NCBI GenBank assembly: GCA_015179045.1
Contig: WHUZ01000039.1
Coordinates: 310,001 to 374,000, forward strand
Length of the DNA: 64,000 nucleotides
Direction of reading: 5' to 3'
Origin: Kalaharituber pfeilii
Taxonomy: Eukaryota; Ascomycota; Pezizomycetes; Pezizales; Pezizaceae
Shown here: piece by piece, positions 21,548 to 32,400 of the stretch
Numbering within the stretch: the stretch's first letter is position 1
Layout of the letters: each line of letters starts with the position of its first letter
Made by a program: the position numbers and the translations under genes
The notes under the pieces: generated by a model
Seen by the model: only the letters and a program-made list of their open reading frames with translations
Database searches by the model: none
Told to the model about the DNA's origin: nothing

Positions 21548-22208
21548 AACTTCTCGAAGCAGGAGCGGAGGTCAACAGAGACAATAAATATAAGGACACA
21601 GTGTTGCACTTTGCTGCTAAAAGAGGCGATGACGAGATTGTAACACAACTCCTAGCAGCAGGAGCAGAGGTCAACAGAGGTGATGATGATGGAAACACGC
21701 CGTTACACGACGCTGCAGAAAGAGGTCTTGCGGAAATTGTAAGGTACCTTCTAGAAGCAGGAGCGGAGGTCAACAGAGACGATAAATATAAGAAGACAGC
21801 ATTGCACTGCGCTGCAGAAAGAGGCTATGTCGAGGTTGTAAAGCTGCTTATTGCGGCAGGAACTGAAATCAACAAACGCGATGTTCGCGGGCGGACGGCC
21901 CTTGTGTGTGCAGCCTCAGTTCCTGCGAGAGAACTCCGACATCCAGGTCGTGACTTGCTCGAAACTTTGAAAGTCCTGTTGGCAAACAATGCGATAGTGG
22001 GCCATCAAAACTGCCATTCAAACCATGGCTTCGATAAGCTGTCCCATGGCATCTGGATATGGGAACCGGAAACTAATTCAGGGAACGCATGTTCAATTGC
22101 TGCAGCCGTAGAAAAAGGAAATCAGGAAATAGCAGAACTACTGGTGGAAGCATATCTGAAGCAAGCTTTTGTTTTCAATATTTCTTTAGCGCATGACCAA
22201 CACTAACT

Positions 22209-22515
22209 AGGTGGTGTTTTGGGAGGGAAGGCACTGAGCGCATGGAGGTGCAAGATAGGGAAGGCGGATGGTTGGAATGTAGGTGGTGCGGCATGGAGGG
22301 GGAATCGACGGCTCACATTTGGTCAACCTGAGAGGTGTGGAAGAGGAGATCGCCAGGGAACCGGGGGCGATAATGAGACCGCCGACGCCCCAGGAGGATG
22401 AACTGGACCTCCGGGTGGAGTTGATGTGGGTGGACAGATGAGATGAATTTTTGTGTAATTCGTTAACTTTCCTTAATCTCCTTTGTATATAATCTCGTCA
22501 TAGCCCCGGCAGGGT
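22209..22515 (+). mobile_element. Degenerate lineage B LINE 3' fragment
   Basis: Starts GGVLGGKALSAWRCKIGKAD by translation (compare the GGKGLRAW block of other copies), shifts frame in the knuckle, and ends with CTCGTCATAGCCCC and no A-tail. It abuts the ankyrin gene stop by two bases. Confidence 0.7.
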
Positions 22516-23959
22516 TATATGTGTTTTCAGACTGTCAACTAGCTTTATCACTATCATAATTGTTTTAGGTCACTTATGCTGTACTTCCCGCACTTTAGGT
22601 TGTATGTACTGTTATACGTAGCTTCGTTCCTCTATTTACAACTTAAGAACTCCTTTAAATATCATGTGTAGAAGATAGTCACGATACAATTAACGCACAC
22701 GTAGACCTATCTCTGATCCAGTCCCATATATCAATTTCGCCGTGTATCTAGGGACTGTGTATAAATGCGCCGGGCCATTCAAAACCTCAATCTACTAATA
22801 ATGAATGGTATAGGCCATTTGGTAGCCCAGTTTAGCCTAGGTGAGACGAAATTGAAAATAAGGGCTAAGGTACGGGCCCAATTTAAAAGAACTGCTCTGT
22901 CTCATAAGTTCAACGCCAATTACAGTGAGTTGCACCTCAATCTGCGCTCGTACTTACCTCGTTGTAGCCACTATGACAGCATACAAAAATGAATTCTGTC
23001 CATTATATTGCATGTCTGTGCTCTCTATTGCACCTCCGTCAATTTATTTCACATCATGAGAGCAGCTATTAGGCCTACTGGGGGCTCTGGCCGTTGCTGG
23101 GAGATCCGCTGGGTGTAGCAGGTCACAGCACCAAGGCAGTTCCACATGCAGGAGGACTGAGAAACGAGGGAAGGAAGTTGGTGTCCCCAGGGTTGCCTGC
23201 GAACCGGGGTGCAGTGTTGCTACTTACAAATTGTAGTAGCACCAGCAGCGGCAGCGATTTACTGAAAAAGACCTGCGGACGCTACATTATGGAGAGCACA
23301 TATGGAGATGACTTCATGTATATCACAAAAAGAACCCAGTAAGGCATCTAGGGAACATAGGAGCAACATAAAGTAAGGGATAGCCATCGAGGAGTTGACT
23401 GAAGGCGGGGGTTCAAGGTAAGGCTAGTAGAGGGAAAAAAAACTCATCGCCTGATCACAGTGTTGAGGGGAGCACCTCAGATCATGTAGATGTTGCGCGT
23501 GGAGCACGACAGCATATTAAGTTCACATTCAGACCATATGGAGAGGGGAGGCTTGCGAAGTCCAGGGCCCTGCGGAACCTCGCTGGATGGCTAGGGACGG
23601 GGTGAGAATTACAAGCGGGAAACTCAGACAGCTGTGTGCCTCGATAGTCAGTCTGGTGGTGCTCCGGGAGGGCGACGTACTGGGCGGATGAGACGGAGGC
23701 GCGTAAGGAGTATGCATGTATGTATGTAGTCAGTCTATTGAGCCTTGAGCCCAGCAGGGCTGCTTCCGTCCTCCCTATCGCATGCATCGCCGTCCTGTCC
23801 GCACCACAAATGACTGTCGCAGCCATGGCTCCGGAGGTCCGCACGTGATGGGGACTTCTAAAAGTCCGTTGACAACCCCCGCGAAGACCACAACCTAATC
23901 GCATAGCGCCGCCTTCTCAGGACTCAGAGCCAGGGAAGGTAAAAAATTAGAAATGGAAA
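22516..23959. other. Unassigned stretch
   Basis: No gene accepted. Open frames at 22765-22992, 23094-23342 and 23482-23904 (minus) have no recognisable domain. Confidence 0.3.
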
Positions 23960-25300
23960 ATGAAAAACTGGTTGGCCTGAGTCCACCGGGATTTTAATTG
24001 TATCAAACTGGAGCATCACATTCCGTCTTTTAGATGCTGGACAACTCTCTTCCCCAATTCAAATTTGAACCGGGGCGCTCATTTCTATACCGGGCTCTCC
24101 ATGGCCTGTTGTTGTTACTTCTATCACTACTACTATGTAGAGACAATTGATAACTTCACCAAGCTATAGGTCAGTTCGAAAAGTAGAGAACTCCATCTCC
24201 GAGTCCCCTTGAACCCCCCCCTCCCTTCCCCTCCCACCCCACTGCCTCTCACACCGCCTTGCCCGCGGAATATCCACTCCACCTCCCTCCACCGCTTCTT
24301 CCCCCCTGTCCCTCTCCCATTGCCTCTTGCACCGCTGCATCTATGACAACTGCTTCCGGCACCTTTCGTATCTGCTATCGCCTCTCCGCGCTTCCCCCTC
24401 CCATTGCCTACCCAACAGCCTCGCCGACAGCTCTTTCTATTGCCGCTCCCACCCGCCTCTTGCATGGCTCACTATACCCCCTAATCTCGGCAGTGCTATT
24501 TGCCACAACCCCTCCTCCAACTCCTCCTCTATACACCTCCAGATCGCATTTCTGCCTGTACCCCCTTCAATTCTCCTACCACCTGTCCTACTGTCTCTCT
24601 TTAGCCTCTCTGTAAGCCTCCTCTTATCACATCTCCTACTGCCTCTCCTATTCCCTCCACTCTCCTACCCCTCTTATGTCTTATAGTGACAGCATATTAC
24701 AAGACTAACAAGGCTCCAACCTCCGCCTCCTTACATCTCCATCTCTCACATCCCCTGCCTCTCACATCCCCCGCCACTCACATCCCCCGCCTCTCACATC
24801 CCCCGCCTCGCCGCTCGGCATCACCCACCATTGGCCTCTTGTTCTGTGCCTCTTCAGGGACGTATAATGCATTTTTCTGCTTGGTAGGTAGGCTATACCC
24901 ATGTCGTGCGTTTTTATACCTATGCCATCTTCGTTTTGAGTTATTGGTGGGTACATGCAGATTGTGGGTACACGGGGGTTGTGGGAATCCAAGGGCTGTG
25001 GGTACACAGGGTTCCAGATAGACTCTATAACATGGTCAGCGGAGGAAAGCCTGACTCGGTTGCGGAGTGAATTCCAATGCAAAAGGGCTGTTCATCTTTA
25101 AAAACAAGGTAAATAGTTGGGGGTCGAGGGTTCTAGATGGACTAGGTCTATAATATGGTCGGCGGAGAAAAACCTTGCTAAGATGGACTTTGAATTCCGA
25201 AGCAAGAAGGCTGCCTCCTATTAAAAAACATGCAGAATTAATGACTTTTGGGTACATGGGGGTTGTGGTGCATGGACGTTCGGTTGCGGAAAGTGAGGTC
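23960..25300 (-). repeat. Family F dispersed repeat, copy 1
   Basis: Reversed relative to the copies at 42-49 kb. The conserved tail (23990-24180) matches 43060-43200 (GGAGCATCACATTCCG, CAACTCTCTTCCCC, TCTCCATGG, TGTTGTTAC). The core (24190-24830) is pyrimidine-rich degenerate minisatellite. The distal modules (24950-25290) repeat ATAATATGGTCGGCGGAG twice at a spacing of about 130 bp. No protein is encoded. Confidence 0.65.
24732..24808. repeat. 15-bp tandem repeat
   Basis: About four to five units of CTCACATCCCCCGCC inside the core of family F copy 1, with single-base variants. Confidence 0.85.
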
Positions 25301-26149
25301 CTACTCATAATCCTTTTGTACTTTTTTCTTTTAATTTGCGGTGCATCATTGTTTTGTCGGCAAGCCATAGCTGACTTGTTCATGTACGCTTTAGAATCCG
25401 TAATGACGTTGCAGGGCCGGAGGGAGGTAAGAGAACGGAAAAGCGCACGGGAAAAAATGTGGACGTTACCGACAACGGCCGATGTGAGCGGTAGCGAGTG
25501 ACATTAAACAGCCACTTGACACAACGGGACCTCCGCTGGGAGATGCGGGGAGGAACAGGCGGAGTGAAAAAGTGGGGTTCAGCTCAACTCTGTTGCTGGC
25601 TGTTGTACTCTACATGTAAAGCACAGAACATTTGCGAAGAATAAAATGTGTGTAGCATCAATGCGAGTGCAACTTCTTACCCCCAATAATAAATCATACT
25701 ATATTGCCTTGGCCCCCGACGTACTAGAACCAATGCACAAATGCCGAAGTAACAAAAATATGAACTGGAGCTATGGAAATATCAGCGAGACGACTCATCA
25801 GTTCCTCACATTTGCTCCCCGATGGTATTTCTAGATCTATAAAGTCGAAAAAGCGCAAACACGTCAACCACAGGTCAACAACGAAACAAACATAGGGTAC
25901 AAATTTATTTGGAATCATAGACAAAACGACAACAACTAGGCGCAAAGTTGAGGCCAACTCAAAACAGAGCTGAATGTTCGCCCCATGCAAAAGCACCTGT
26001 CAGAAAAGCTGTCGGAAGAGAGGTAGATGATGCGGCGCTGAGGAATGGAATGAGGGTAGTCTGGCATCATTTTAAAATAATGTCTAGTTGGAACTGAGCC
26101 AAGCTGTTTTTAAGATTTGCTGTGCGTATGGGGCAAACGAAACTTCGCG
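25301..26149. other. Unassigned stretch
   Basis: Nothing recognised beyond short open frames. Confidence 0.3.
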
Positions 26150-26425
26150 GCGGTGCAGCAAGGTTTGCTGTGGTGTGGGGACAGATAAAATGCAAGTGGG
26201 TAAGTAAACGCAAGGGCAAAGCTTAGCACAGGGATCACGTGGAGATAAGGACGCCACGTGACGTATTCCATAGTAAATGTGCTGTACTGTAGTTCATACA
26301 ATCAATCTCTTTTCATCTTTTCTTTCGCACCCGCACTTTTCGCATAAAAGTCATACATTCGTTCCGCTAGCTCCCACCGCTCCGGTCCATTGAGAGGCGG
26401 TAGTGGATATTATCTGTCATCTTAC
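26150..26425 (-). repeat. Diverged LTR-like repeat, copy 2
   Basis: Inverted counterpart of 6862-7140, with the same words in the same order. Divergence is considerable and the ends are unclear. Confidence 0.5.
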
Positions 26426-27174
26426 ACAAGAGTTTTTAGATAGGACTTGTACAAAACAACACCTCTAATAGCTGCCCCTAACTCCATTGGGAAACGGTTG
26501 ACTAACTTGTGCATTTTTGAATAAGGACTGTGGGAGGATTCTTTCTCTCTTTTCTCTGAAGACAAAGTAGTATGAAGAAAAAGAGGTTGTGAGAAGGGGG
26601 GTAGAACTCCCGTCCTGCCTCCGTGTCGGTGGGTATATCACGATTTGTACCTTGGGTTCTTGATTCACTCACAATACTCTCGATTCCGTACACCACTTTT
26701 CTACCACATAATCTAGTCTGGTTGCACTACGCAATTAGACTAACATAATCCCACCGCTAGCCAGACTACCTACCGCCATAGACTGCGCAGCCACTCCAAA
26801 TTCCAACACTATCACCTCCACCGCCACAGATTCTGCCTCGCTCCTCTCGGTACCACACAGGTATTCTCATCACAAGCTTTCTCCTTTCGGCACCGCACAG
26901 CCTGGGCACCACGTAGCCCTCGTCACTTCCTACGGCCTCCTAAATATGTAGGAGAGTCTCAGGCAAACATGACGCCCCGAAGAAGTTCTCTCGCCGGCAC
27001 GGGAGGGCCCTGCAGCGAAGCGGAGGCTGTTATATTTGGAAGGCTTGGCACTGGGTTGCTGGAGTGGGCGGAAGCGGAGCTGTCAGTTCGAAGGTCAAGG
27101 TGCTTCATCCCTTCGGCTCCACTAGTTATAGAACACTTAAACACTACACGAGATTAGGTATTCATTTATGGGCG
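26426..27174. other. Unassigned stretch
   Basis: No gene or repeat recognised. Two antiparallel 61-62 codon frames at 26959-27157 carry no known motif. Confidence 0.3.
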
Positions 27175-27340
27175 CCAGAGGGATTATTTCACACGATGAG
27201 AGATGATACAATTGTAGATGCTATAGATTAAGCGTCTTCGCTTTTTTTTGCTCCATATTTGGACTCAGCGCAGTCAAGTTAGTACATAATTAATTTATCG
27301 CACATATCCGCTAGATTGTGTGAGTTATTCATGTCGAAAC
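27175..27340. mobile_element. Ancient fragment of the foldback element
   Basis: Resembles the right arm of the complete element (about 50700-50885): TGTAGATGCTATAG, then GACTCAGCGCAGTCAA, then TAATTAATTTATC in matching order, at perhaps 70 percent identity. No ends are visible. Confidence 0.55.
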
Positions 27341-27849
27341 AACGAACTCGGTGGTGAAGCTGCCCGCTCTGTACTGATGCCGAATGTTGCTGCCAAAGGC
27401 TTCTGCTGTGCCAAGAAAGGCAAGGATGTAGTCTCGTAACCAGACTAGCAAGGATGTATGAAGCGGCGATTAAAACAGCTCTGGCTATCATACGAGACTA
27501 CGCTACAGTAAGGCCCAACGAGTTAGCTTGCACCAGTCGAGATTGTGCTGCCGAATTGTGAACGGAACTAAGGAGGAGAACGGCAAAATCATACCGCTCA
27601 CACAGAACACAATCGCACAATTTAGACCAAAAGGTAAGAACGTTTTGTTCCCGCAGTGCCTTAATTGGCTAGTTTTAGTAACCGAACCGCGGGATGGATC
27701 TTCAATTCTATACCTTGACGTGCCGCCTTGTTGTAAGCTCAAGTCTGTGACTCGAGAAAACAGCACACACACGTCATCAAGCAATACATAGTCAGCTAAA
27801 AAAGTTTACAGCTCCGCCTTCTAGCTTCTCAATCGCACAGCAGACAACG
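27341..27849. other. Unassigned stretch
   Basis: Two overlapping antiparallel open frames (27503-27791) have no known motif. Confidence 0.3.
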
Positions 27850-28480
27850 TCCATCGCTAAGCTCTAGGTCAGTTGAGCAGTGCATAACTCCCGCGCCTTT
27901 TCCCTACCCCATCATCCCACCACTCCGCCGTCCCACTGCCGCTTCGACAGCCCCTTCAACAGCCTCCTCCAGCAAACTCTCGGGCAGTCCCACAGTTAGT
28001 TTTTCAGCGGCCACCCCCGCCAGCATCCCCACCCCTTCTTCTCCAGCAGTCGTTCATACAGCTTCTTCATCAGCAGCCACTCCAGCAGCCTCTCCGCCCC
28101 CCACTCCAGAAGCCTTTCTCGCGCTCCCTCAGTAACTGCTCAAACAGCCACTCAAATAGCCTGTTCAATAACAACTTCAAATGCTCCTCCCATAGGTGCC
28201 TATTTTTCCCGGATAATGCAAATTACTCCTTGATAGGTTAACGACTCTCATGTTTCTTTATTTTTTCTACTGTTTTCGTTTCATCTGACAGTTCATTGTT
28301 TCTGGGTTTTTTGTTCCTTGTACCACATTGCATCTCCATCCTGAATATCAAGGGGGTTCTGGGTGCATGGGGGATCTAGACGGGCCCAGGTCTAATTACA
28401 TGGCCAGCAGAAGAAGCCTGACTTGGTTGGTTATGGTTTTCAGAATCCATGACCTCTACAAATATTCCTTGCATCTGGGG
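27850..28480 (-). repeat. Family F dispersed repeat, copy 2 (short)
   Basis: Contains AAGCTCTAGGTCAGTT (compare copy 1, AAGCTATAGGTCAGTT), a core of Pro/Ser/Thr-codon-like pyrimidine repeats (27890-28190), and one module with TCTAATTACATGGCCAGCAG (28390-28440). A G-run of 15 lies at 28477-28491. Confidence 0.6.
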
Positions 28481-29338
28481 GGGGGGGGGGGTGAATCGGC
28501 TGCCGGATATATGTACGTCAATGTGAAGAATTTGTGCGTGGTCTGCCTCAATGATGCAGCAAACGCTAGCTATAGATACCTAATTTAGCAATGATTGGCA
28601 ATAGATGCTCGAGTATATGCTAAGTCTATTTGGGAGAAAATTACGGTATCGGGACCAATTGTTGCTGTGTACGGCTGAGCTAACAGTGTGGTATCATACG
28701 AGAACATACAGTACCTTACCTGCAGTAGTCTAGTTAGTAGGGCAGCTGGAACCCCCGTCGACACCCCTGCTTGTGAATCTAGAGCGAATTCGCAACTTCT
28801 GAGGAAACTCGGTGATGGGGGGAGAGTGCCAATATGCTTAGCGGTACCCATGCGCCCATCATTACCCCAGCGGATTGTTAATGAAGTCCCCTGATCTCAA
28901 AATACTCAATGAATATTCCTTTGGAAGGAGTAGTTGAATTTTCTACAGAGTGCCGCGCCACAGCATGCCTAACACATCCAAAGCTCAGTACACAATGAGA
29001 GAGGGCCTGCGGGATAGTATCATAAAACACAGAAAACATCTCTCATATACATTCGTGACAATATGCACGGGGATCTGAGGGGTCAGTGCTGTCCCGAGGT
29101 GGACGCCATTAAAAATTAGTGCATTGCACAATACAATATGGAATGCATTCCTGATTGGTTCTCAAAGTTGACCCCTGCTCACCTAAGTCACCACCTCGTA
29201 TTTACAAATTGGCTTCTTTTTCAGTTCTTGAGCCTCTTATCGCTTGCGGGGTAGGGGTTATTTGACATTTTGAGCAAGAGAACTTCAAAAATCGAAAGCT
29301 CATCAGAAGAACTAGTTCCGCTATTATCAAAACGATCT
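28481..29338. other. Upstream region of the NACHT-ankyrin gene
   Basis: No separate gene or repeat recognised. Confidence 0.35.
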
Positions 29339-29340
29339 GA

Positions 29341-29350
29341 ACCTATATAT
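29341..29350 (+). promoter_or_regulatory. TATA-like element
   Basis: CCTATATATC about 75 bp ahead of the ATG of the NACHT-ankyrin gene, followed by a C/A-rich leader. Position only. Confidence 0.35.
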
Positions 29351-29420
29351 CCAAACTCCATATCCTCTTTGCAGTACTTTCAAACCACACCAGCCGAATA
29401 TCCAATCCCATCTACTCAAC

Positions 29421-32400
29421 ATGGATGCCGCAGGACTTGCATTCGGTATTATACCAGCAGCCGTCAAACTGGTTCAATATCTCCAGAACGTCAAAGATGC
29501 TCCAGCATCCTGCCAAGAACTTATTGAACGGTTCAACTTATATATACAATATGCACAGCAGGTAGCTGACAGAAAGCAAAACAACAAAATTTCAAACGAA
29601 GTGCAGAAGAGCCTTGAGCCGCAGCACCTTGTCCTCCAGAAGCTAAATGCAATTCTTCAAGATCCAAAGCTACAGAATCTCCTAAACAAGCCGGAAATTA
29701 TTGTTGAGGCTCAAAGTTCGACAATTGTGGAGAGTCAAGCTACCATCACAATTTCCGATGCAAGTTCCATTATATCTCTCGAGGGGTCGATTTCCGGAGA
29801 CCTCACTGCGAATGCAACCTCTGGGAAAACGTCTACCAATGCTAGTGTCAAGAGGCAGCGAAAGAGAGATATTTTTAAGAAACTTATCCCATCGCGGACC
29901 TCAACCCCCATGACTACTGGTGGTAAAATTTTTCAACGTTACCTGAGCTCTCCCACTAGTTTCAATCCGGCACAATCCAGAACTGGTTCGGAGGTCTCTT
30001 TGGCTTTGTCTACTATCACTTCCGCCGCTGCGGAAAAATCAACTACCATCAGAACACTGGTCGATCGATTGGTATGGCCATTCCAAGAGGATGAATTCAA
30101 AGAAATTTCACAGTCTCTTGAAACGATCACGAATATTCTGCACAAGATGCTGCAGCTTGAGATCAGGTACTCCTCTTTGAAACGAGCCGTTTATATGCTG
30201 CTTATGGACAGTTCTGCTAATATGCACCTAAAATTGTAGGGAAGTTGTATTGGACTCTCAAGTCAAGGTGACTGATGTTAGCAACGATGTAGCAGAAGTG
30301 AAGTATGTTTCCTCTCCTTAATGCGGCTTGCCTCTATGGAAAACGTGACACATGCTTCTCGAGTGGAGTTTCGTTGCCATAGGTAGCAAAACACTTGCTG
30401 ATAGTGGTAATCTATACATCTGGATTACTGGTGTGAACTAGAGCTATTGCAGTTAAGATGCACAGCAAGAATGAAGGTATGATAGAATACTGGAAGACCA
30501 AGAGGATTTCTTGACATTCAAGTAACTAAACTCATTTTTAATTGAACAGATGATGCCAGAGAAAGAGCATATAAATGGCTATCGCCATTGACATTTTGGA
30601 GCACGCAAGATAGTGTTTATGGGAAGGTCGAGCATGGTACTGGAACGTGGCTCCTGGAGGATGAAAAATTTACCAAATGGCTACGAGGGGAGTCGAGGGC
30701 ACTGTTTTGTTATGGGATGCGTTAGTCTCCTTTTGTTCGAGCTGCCAAAGCAGAAAAAACAGCTAACATTCAAAACTATAGCTGGTGCAGGAAAGACTAC
30801 ACTCACGTATCTCCCCTTCAAACAGGCTTTTTTTTTGCTATACCACCTACTAAGCAAAATCTTCTTTTAGGTCTCTTGTCATTCAGCATTTGAACGGTAC
30901 CTATGGCATCAATGAAGCAATGGGCAAGAAGCAGGTTGGAATTGCGTTCTTGTATTGTAACTATGGTGACCAACAAGTGCAGACTCTGCAGAACCTCCTT
31001 GGAAGCATTCTGCGCCAACTGGAAAAGCAATGCTATATTACACCTGATCTCAATGAGCTTTACACTGAATATTGGGAGAGAGAGGAACGCTATTTGCCTG
31101 TCAACGAGATTATGGAGCGGGTCAAGAAATGTGCTTCAGCTCTGGAGAGAATCTTTCTTGTAGTTGATGCTTTAGATGAATGCCTTTCTCAACGTGACCT
31201 ATTGCGCATCCACTTGTTCAATCTTATCCAGTGTGCTGGCAATGTGCAGCTTTTCGCAACATCTCGACCTGATCCTAGTACTGTTAATTTCTTTATGGAA
31301 AAGGGGTACTCAAGTTTGGAAATAACAGCCAAAGACAATGATATCAGGATATATCTTGAGGCAAGAATAGAACAGTTTGCAAAAACGGGTGAAAATCTTT
31401 ACCGCCTCATTGGTGCTAACGCAGAACTTCGGAACGAGGTAATTGATAGGATTTCACAACAGGCAAATGGAATGTAAGTATTATTCTGTTGAAATTAATT
31501 CTTTCTCTAACTAACATTTGCATGCACTTGTGGAGGTTCTTGATTGCCCAGCTTCATTTAGCCTCCATTGCCAACACTCCGAACCGCAAAAAGCTTGAGC
31601 TGGCTTTAGACCATCTTCCTAAAGGTTTGGACAGTACCTATCATAAAGCAATTCAGCGACTTCAAGCGCAAAATGTGAATTCCTGGGATATAATTCAGAA
31701 AGCTCTCATGCTAGTCACGTTTACCTTGGACTGGTTAGAGCCTGATGCACTTTTGGATGCAATTGCTACGCATGAGGACACTGGCTTTGACAGGAATGAT
31801 AGAGTGGATACAGCATACTTGCTTTCAAACTGTGGGGGTTTGCTGATTGAGGAAGAGTTGAAAGATAACGCGCAGAGTAAGGGGTGAGTAATATTCATTG
31901 TCTTAAATAATAGAAATGGGAACCGACATTGACCGAACTCTGCTCTTGTTAGAAATAAATTTATTATCCGTTTCATTCATCAAAGTGCTAAAGAGTTCTT
32001 TGAGAAGAATCTAACTCTGTTATTTCCAAGCACGGATAACTCAAGTTCACTTACCATCTTAACTGCTGAAGCACACTCCATCATTACACATGTGTGTCTA
32101 GAGTACCTAACAACAGACCGAGGTAATGCATATCAGAATGCTCAGTGGGATGGCAAGAACTTGAGCTGTGATTTCCCGTTCTTACAGTACTCCTTTTGCC
32201 ATTGGGGAATCCATGCCTCTAAAGCTTCGAAGGATCGAATCCAAAGTAAACTATTCCAGTACTTCGATTATGAGCAGGATGCAGGGTCCTCGAATGGCCG
32301 CCACCACTACCAGGCATTTGATACGTTCTGGGAGTTTTACAGGTCTCCATCGATGTGGAATTGGGTCTCAGGTCGGCATATTCATGCAGCGTCGAGGTGT

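Larger units (their letters stand above)
19018..22206 (+). pseudogene. Ankyrin-repeat protein, decapitated and interrupted
   Basis: A repeat protein of about 24 ankyrin units of 33-34 residues (consensus TPLHxAAxxGHVEVVKQLL then AAGAEVN), with an atypical opening from 19018 (EALVQLILQEVALDG) and a C-terminal tail after 21900 ending at TAA 22204-22206. Neighbouring repeats are close to identical in DNA, so they have been homogenised. There is no NACHT or P-loop; an N-terminal domain has probably been lost where a LINE meets it at 19017. A 60-bp LINE tail (19276-19335) interrupts it, and its removal restores the frame exactly. A second insertion (21224-21547) lies where the frame is already shifted by one base. 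As it stands the main frame (19336-21306) ends inside that insertion. Ankyrin arrays bind proteins; the partner is unknown. Confidence 0.85.

Noticed and set aside
23482..23904. A 140-codon minus-strand frame
   Set aside because: No known motif, no splice or promoter support and a composition-driven frame; left as unassigned.
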